NCBI GenBank assembly: GCA_935421135.1
Contig: OW285192.1
Location: 17,151,001 to 17,215,000, forward strand
From: Bugulina stolonifera
Lineage: Eukaryota; Bryozoa; Gymnolaemata; Cheilostomatida; Bugulidae
Direction: 5' to 3'
Length of the DNA stretch: 64,000 nucleotides
Position numbers and translations under genes: made by a program
The notes under the pieces: generated by a model
Database searches by the model: none
The model's input: only the letters and a program-made list of their open reading frames with translations
Told to the model about the DNA's origin: nothing
Shown here: positions 58,182 to 64,000 of the stretch, piece after piece
Layout of the letters: each line of letters begins with the position of its first letter
How positions within the stretch are numbered: the first letter of the stretch is position 1

Positions 58182-61100
58182 ATGAACTCGGCTGAAAATC
58201 CTAAAATAGAACCGACCAATGAGCACATTCCTCTTATCAATTCAGATCAGGAGAACACAACTGCAGACTTTGAAAGGTGGCAACAGCTTGCCGAGAGCAC
58301 AGAATATTCTGATACTAATATTGTCGTATACAAAAAAAGATGGTGGATACTGTTTGTATTCTGTCTAGCTGGTGTCTCAGAGGGACATGTTTACAACACA
58401 TGGACACCTCTCACCGACTCCTTTGTCATAGGATTTGATTGGGCAGCTGGTGTTGTAGCACAGTTAGCCAACTTGACAAATGCGTCCTGTGTGATCTTTG
58501 CTCTTCCAATGGTATACATGGTTCAGAAGAAAGGTAGGTGTTGTTAAAGTGTACATACAGAACATTCAAGTTTAATCCAGAAACTATTCATTAGTATCTG
58601 TACAGCACACTAGTAAACACACAGTGTAGTAGATCTCCATGTTATTTTATGAGTTTTGCTGCTCCATGACTACCATCGTCTACTATTTTCACATCAGGTC
58701 TAAAGTTCACCTTAAGGTTTGGCTCTGGTTTCTTGCTGATCGGATGTATCTTAACATTCATCGGGATTCACACATCTCATCAGTGGTATGTACTCTAGAG
58801 CATATAGACTTTAAATTCATTTGATAGTTCAAAGAAGGAACCGCCTTCTTATATCTTTTGCAGTCTGCAATTACACTGTATAATCACAATGTACATGTAT
58901 GTGTAACTCTATGACCACAGATCTAGGAAGTTATATACAATGTCAATAATGTAACTTACTGTATCTAATTAATATGTTGAATGGAGCAATATCCAACACT
59001 GGATGCTGTTGAAAGTAATATTTTGAGAATTGGGATTTTCCAGTTACTCTCTCCTTGTTATCCATACAAAAGAAAGTTCACCTAGGAAAGGGGATTCACC
59101 GTACTATTCTCAGCATAGCAAAGTGACTACATAGTAGAGAAATATTTTGAGGTTGTTTGTTCTTCCTAATACCAAAGAGCGTAAAAGGAAAGAGGGATCA
59201 CTCCAGCCAAAAACTGTCTCCCTCTCGCCTCCAAATGCAGTACGGATTTAGTAAGGAGTTATGCTACCTTGTGTGCAAATCCGCCATGATTATTGGCGTT
59301 TCGCAGAGCAATAAGAAGCGCTAACTTACAACGGGCTCGTATAAACCCGCTAATTTGATTAACGACATATCATTACAGGATCCTAAATATAACAATTGGT
59401 AAGCTTCGATTACAGTCGAACAGCTATCTAAAATATCATTAGGCAATTGGCGGGAAAGCTGATCGCCAAATTGGGCATATTTGGTGAGACAAGGTATTAT
59501 CATTGAGTGATCGTTCTTTCCTTTTACCTTCTGTGCTAACACTATCAACGACCTCTATGGGAATCGACTCGAATATCCTTCATCCTAAAGCTAAACCTCA
59601 TTTAGGAGTGTTGGTTAGTTTTTTGGACAATGAATTGATTACAGAAGAGAAAATCTCTATTATACAGTAAACTTAATGTTTCTAGGTTATTATTTGTAAG
59701 TGCATTTGGAAATGGGATTGCTACCACTGTAATAATGGGATGTAGCTCCCTACTTTCTGTAACCTGGTTTCCTGTTGAGGAAAGAACAACAGCGAGTTCG
59801 TTAACAACAATGGCTGCATACTACGGCATCGGCACAGCTTTCCTATTTCGTAAGACTACCAGCATTCTATGTACATTCATTCCATAAGCATTCGTTAGAG
59901 TTGATGAAGTTACACTTATACATACCACCAATTTATTAAATTGAGAAAGTATGTAAAATATTTGTATGTTGTAGCACCATATCTTACAAGGGTACATGTG
60001 ACAGCAGCAGATGTTGAGAATAAGGACAATGTGACTGCAGGTAATCATTATTCCATTAACTGGTGGTGTAGGCAGGTAATTATTATTTTATTATCTGGCG
60101 GTGTCGGCTATACATCTACTCACCCTATCCTAGAAATCCTACACACTGCTTATAAATGTACACTGTTACATAATATGCTTGTACACTGCATACTTGCCAA
60201 GATGCAAGAGCAAAGAATCCGGTCCTGCCTGCTCAGAATCTCTGGGCAAGTGCCAAAATTTCTGGGCACATCTTATTTGAATAAAAATTTTCTTAACAAA
60301 GTATCAACTTATCCAGCTTAGCGTTATTTAGTGGCATTTTAAACATTTTCGTCAATTTAAATGACTTATTTTAAGTTGTATCTTGTGTTTTATGAGGTTT
60401 GTTAACGTTTGCACTATAGCTAAGAATTAGGGCTGCTAGAAAATTAGTAGGAACAAAAATCAAGGGAGGGGTCCTGAAAAACATCTGGACACTTGGCAAG
60501 CATGACACACTGCTACATGTAGATATACACTGTTACATATAGATATATACTGTTACATGTAGATATACACTGTTACATGTAGATATACACTGTTACATGT
60601 AGATATACACTGTTACATGTAGATATACACTGGTACATGTAGATATATACTGTTACATGTAGATATACACTGTTACATGTAGACATACACTGTTACATGT
60701 AGATATACACTGTTACATGTAGATATACACTGTTACATGTAGATATACACTGTTACATGTAGATATATACTGTTACATGTAGATATACACTGTTACATGT
60801 AGATATACACTGTTACATGTAGATATACACTGTTACATGTAGATATATACTGTTACATGTAGTATGACTCAGTATAACACAGTTACATGTAGTATAACAC
60901 AGTTACATGTAGTATAACACAGTTACATGTAGACATACACTGTTACATGTAGATATACACTGTTACATGTAGTATAACACAGTTACACGTAGTATAACAC
61001 TGTTACATGTAGACATACACTGTTACATGTAGATATACACTGTTACATGTAGGATGTATACTGTTACATGTATTACTTGTAGACCATAAATTCTTTTTGA

Positions 61101-64000
61101 TATCGCAGAGTATAGGCAGCCATATAAGTAAACTATATCATGACTGTGTAGCGTTCATACTCAATCAACATGCACACATGTAGGTAGATTCTGCCTATAC
61201 ATACACATCTGTTGTACAAATCTGAAGTCACGTTTATGAATCCCTCTTGGAGCCCCACTAAGACCTCAAAGGCCTATTCTGAGTTTTCTATACATTTATT
61301 TGCCTAAAGCTGATCTCTCCAGGTCATTCTCACTGACACCTATTTGCACCAGTACTCATTTGCACCGATACTCATTTGCACCGATACTCATTTGCACCGA
61401 TACCCATTTGCACCAATACCCATTTGTACCATTGTTCATTTTTATCTATACCCACTTTCTTTGCATCGCTTTGGCTCATCTGCCAATAGCACCAAATTCT
61501 ATTTTTACTGCAATAGTCTATTACTTTTATTGAAAAATTTTTCTCGTTATTTGAAATAAAATTTTAAATAATGTTGATAAAGAAACTGTTTAAATTTTTC
61601 TTTAAAATGTCATCAGATTTTGACAGTATGGTCACACTATAACACAGGATGTATTCTCACAGTTGTTGGTGACATTAGCCTAATATAGACCGGTTATCAA
61701 GATACCAGTGTGGTAATGAGAACTGTATAAACATGCATTGACAACTAATGACATTTGATTGTAGAATATAAAGAGGCAGTGGTAGAGGGTATTGCTAATG
61801 CTTTGTATTTAGGTAAGTTTGTGAGATTACATGGTGCATAGTGGATATATTGTAATAATTGTAATAGTTATGGTACATAGTTGATGTTGTAATGTAATCA
61901 TAAAATTATACAGTCCAGTAGTGGTAGTGTGCAGTAGTATAATATATTATATGTACTATATGTACTATAATGTATACAGTAATATATGGAGTAATAGAAT
62001 ATACAGTGATATACAGTGATATAAAGTGATATACAGTCATATACAGTCATATACAGTCATATACAGTCATATACAGTAATATGCACAGTAGTACATAGTA
62101 CATACATTGATATACATGTACATACAGTGATATACAGTGATATGCACAGCAGTTGTAGCCTACATAGTACAGTGATATGCATGCAGTAATATACACAGTA
62201 ATATAAACAGTAGTATATGCAGTAATATGCTATTCAGTAATATACAGTATAAGATTTTGATATTCATAACGTGTCTGTATGTTTATTTAGCTACAGCCTT
62301 AATAGTTCTGGTATGTATACTGATAATGGTATACTTTCCTGATAAACCACCAAAACCACCCAGCAAAGCTCAAACTGAGGAACGTGAAGAGTTCTGGAAG
62401 GGGTTGAAAGTTCTTTGCAGGTAATTCTACCCACTAAACTACTAATTATTGTACAGGAAGATTATAAGTGTTAAACTAGAATTTAGAGAAATTATCTATG
62501 TTATTCGTAGAGTACTATATATACATGTAAATAATAATGTTCCTATCTTGGAAGTGTTTACATTGATTGCTGTCTGGCGTAGGTCAATATTAAGTAAACC
62601 TGCAGTATGTACTATGTAAAGCAATACCACTAATACAGGTTGGCTGGTTGTCTTTTAGAAATAAACAATTCTGGCTAATAAACATGGCACACAATCTTTG
62701 TGGCAACATTGTGTGTGCATGGCTCAGTCTGGCCTCCGTGAACTATCTACCACTTGGAATAGATGAGGTAAGAGAGTGTATCTACAGCTGTTGAATTGTT
62801 AGATTTTAGTGTCTATCACATGCTTTTCAAGTAGAGCATTGGAAATACATGTACGCTGCGTCTTGGAATTTCCAGCACCTTACTGTATGGTTGGGACACA
62901 AATGTACCGTGACTTCAATCTGACAAACCACGGGAAATTAAATCCAAAGATGAAACTGAATTAATTGTCACATGGTAGGTGATCAGTGATCAGTTTATAC
63001 ATACCTTAAAAGTCAGAGTTGGGGCGAAGTTGAACTTGAAGCCAATAGGTCAAGCCATTTCTACAATTGAAATATTCTCCCGCAGGTAACAGCAGGATGG
63101 ATTGGGTTTGTTGGTATTGTTGGAGCATGTTTTGGGTCTATAATCGTAGGCAGAGTGTCAGACTCTTACAAGAGAAAAACAAAGCTAGTAGCTAAGATAT
63201 TGATATCTTGTGCTACTGTTACGTTCTGTCTTCTGGCCTGTATACAACAGAAGTTCATAGTCATATCTGGGACTCCTCTCATTGGTTAGTATGATGGTAA
63301 CTCTATCAAACAACCTGTGCTCTGCTAATTTACTGGTTGAATATAATAATGTGAGTGCTAGCCCAAGTGGAACAGAAAGGTAATCTCTGAAAATAGTGTA
63401 TTTTCAGCAGTTATAAGTGATTTACATTTAAATGAATAAATTAGGAATGTTGCCAAATGGTACTAGAGCTTAGAAGATGGGCAACAATTGTTTTGATACT
63501 TGGTAACCCTTAAATGTGTTCTTTGTTTTAGTAAGCGTCTTTATTCTGAGTACGCTTAGTACAACCTGTACAGTTGGCTTGAAGCCAATATTCTATGAGC
63601 TGGGATGTGAGACTTGCTACCCTATAAGTGAAGCCCTCGTTGGTACCTTGATAACCATGGGTAACTTGGTACTTTCAAGCATCTATTACCTAGTGACTGT
63701 GATTCCAGGGATGGCTCATAGTAAGTAAAATAGAAACAAGGCAGAATCTAAGATCAGGTCAAAACAATGAGACAGTTTTATGGTCCAGTGCGCGAAGGCC
63801 GACTTACCTTGAAAAACTCATCAAGGTTCAGTTATTGTAGCTGTGAAATCTTATTTGAAATCTTATTGAAGAGTTACATTATATATTATATTTCTATTGA
63901 GTTGGTCATTGCTAACAAAAAATAGCACTCGATGGTCTGCTATTTGTTTGTGTTTTAGATACTTGCTGGATGACATGGAGTATGTTTGGTTGTGCACTTA
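58182..64000 (+). CDS. SLC49A4: Solute carrier family 49 member 4 (DIRC2) homologue, 3' end beyond window
   Basis: Exons 58182-58533, 58698-58785, 59686-59849, 59975-60040, 61765-61812, 62291-62420, 62659-62767, 63086-63284, 63532-63720, 63959-64000+ (462 codons seen; human protein 478). Phases close throughout. An MFS transporter: an acidic N-terminus with a dileucine-like HIPLI (lysosomal sorting type), then YKKRWWILFVFCLAG and NTWTPLTDSF (TM1), WFPVEERTTASSLTTMAAYYG, a lumenal loop with two NxT sites (in KDNVT and the start LTNAS region), the central loop PDKPPKPPSK, AGWIGFVGIVGACFGS, and GLKPIFYELGCETCYPISE. These match DIRC2 rather than FLVCR or MFSD7. SLC49A4 has been reported as a proton-driven lysosomal pyridoxine exporter. 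A dead copy of its first exons lies 2.5 kb upstream. Confidence 0.92.
59090..59600. other. GC-richer block in SLC49A4 intron 2
   Basis: This part of intron 2 is less AT-rich than the flanks and contains a 75-codon minus-strand frame (59321-59548) with no recognised domain. It may be an inserted element; no ends were found. Confidence 0.3.
60512..61070. repeat. Minisatellite of about 27 units (20 bp) in SLC49A4 intron 4
   Basis: The unit is tacatgtagatatacactgt with variants (gacatacac, tataacaca). Near 60860-60990 a second unit type (tacatgtagtataacacagt) is mixed in. It does not touch a splice site. Confidence 0.92.
61345..61440. repeat. 16-bp tandem repeat (TTTGCACCGATACTCA) in SLC49A4 intron 4
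   Basis: Five or six units. Two plus-strand frames through it are open but have no other support. Confidence 0.85.
61950..62240. repeat. ATATACAGT-rich simple repeat in SLC49A4 intron 5
   Basis: Irregular repeats of atatacagt with g/c and insertion variants. The exon at 62291 follows about 50 bp later. Confidence 0.8.

Noticed and set aside
59321..59548. 75-codon minus-strand frame in SLC49A4 intron 2
   Set aside because: No domain, no splice context; perhaps part of an inserted element.
58182..64000. FLVCR or MFSD7 assignment
   Set aside because: The AGWIGF..GACFGS and PIFYELGCETCYPISE blocks and the PDKPPKPP loop agree with SLC49A4.

Overview
This is a window of animal nuclear DNA. Its genes are split into many short exons with GT..AG introns, it is AT-rich, and it is crowded with minisatellites and small transposons. 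The gene set (a Cys-loop acetylcholine receptor alpha-type subunit with vicinal cysteines, HELQ, LRRC51, GUCD1, SLC49A4 and a cluster of secreted VWC-domain proteins) points to a bilaterian invertebrate. Dispersed short GAYAACTCC-like motifs and the frequent TACATGTA palindrome make me think of a lophotrochozoan, but I cannot name the species. Exon models below were built by hand. For nearly all of them the splice phases close exactly, and the products match known families by eye; no database search was run.

Layout. 1.8-5.1 kb (+): LRRC51, five exons. 6.3-25.8 kb (-): HELQ DNA helicase, about 22 exons. Its largest intron holds an unrelated opposite-strand gene (16.3-19.4 kb, +) for a long, disordered, unrecognised protein. 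27.8-34.6 kb (+): a nicotinic acetylcholine receptor subunit with two 110-nt versions of exon 4 that look mutually exclusive; it is head-to-head with HELQ. 35.2-38.1 kb (-): GUCD1, with a mariner relic in one intron. 38.56-44.27 kb: a very young LTR retrotransposon (734-bp LTRs that look identical, 4-bp target duplication) with a gag-like ORF and no visible pol. 44.8-45.3 kb (+): the last two exons of an unrecognised gene. 45.6-46.8 kb (-): weak exons of a possible membrane protein. 48.1-54.2 kb: three paralogous secreted single-VWC-domain genes (+, -, +) with the same three-exon phase pattern. 55.6-56.2 kb: a broken copy of the start of SLC49A4. 58.2 kb to the window end (+): SLC49A4, a lysosomal-type MFS transporter, complete except for its last residues.

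The most unusual signal is that at least six minisatellites begin exactly at, or include, a splice junction of the host gene. They therefore lay out rows of copied 5' or 3' splice sites beside the real one (LRRC51 exon 5; HELQ exons at 7235, 7894, 9460 and 20795; a VWC gene at 48764). A second shared theme is that nearly every start codon has a 3' splice acceptor within about 60 nt upstream, in some cases 0-5 nt. That suggests 5'-UTR introns or spliced-leader trans-splicing.

The genes do not form one pathway; this is ordinary mixed-function gene neighbourhood with an active repeat landscape.
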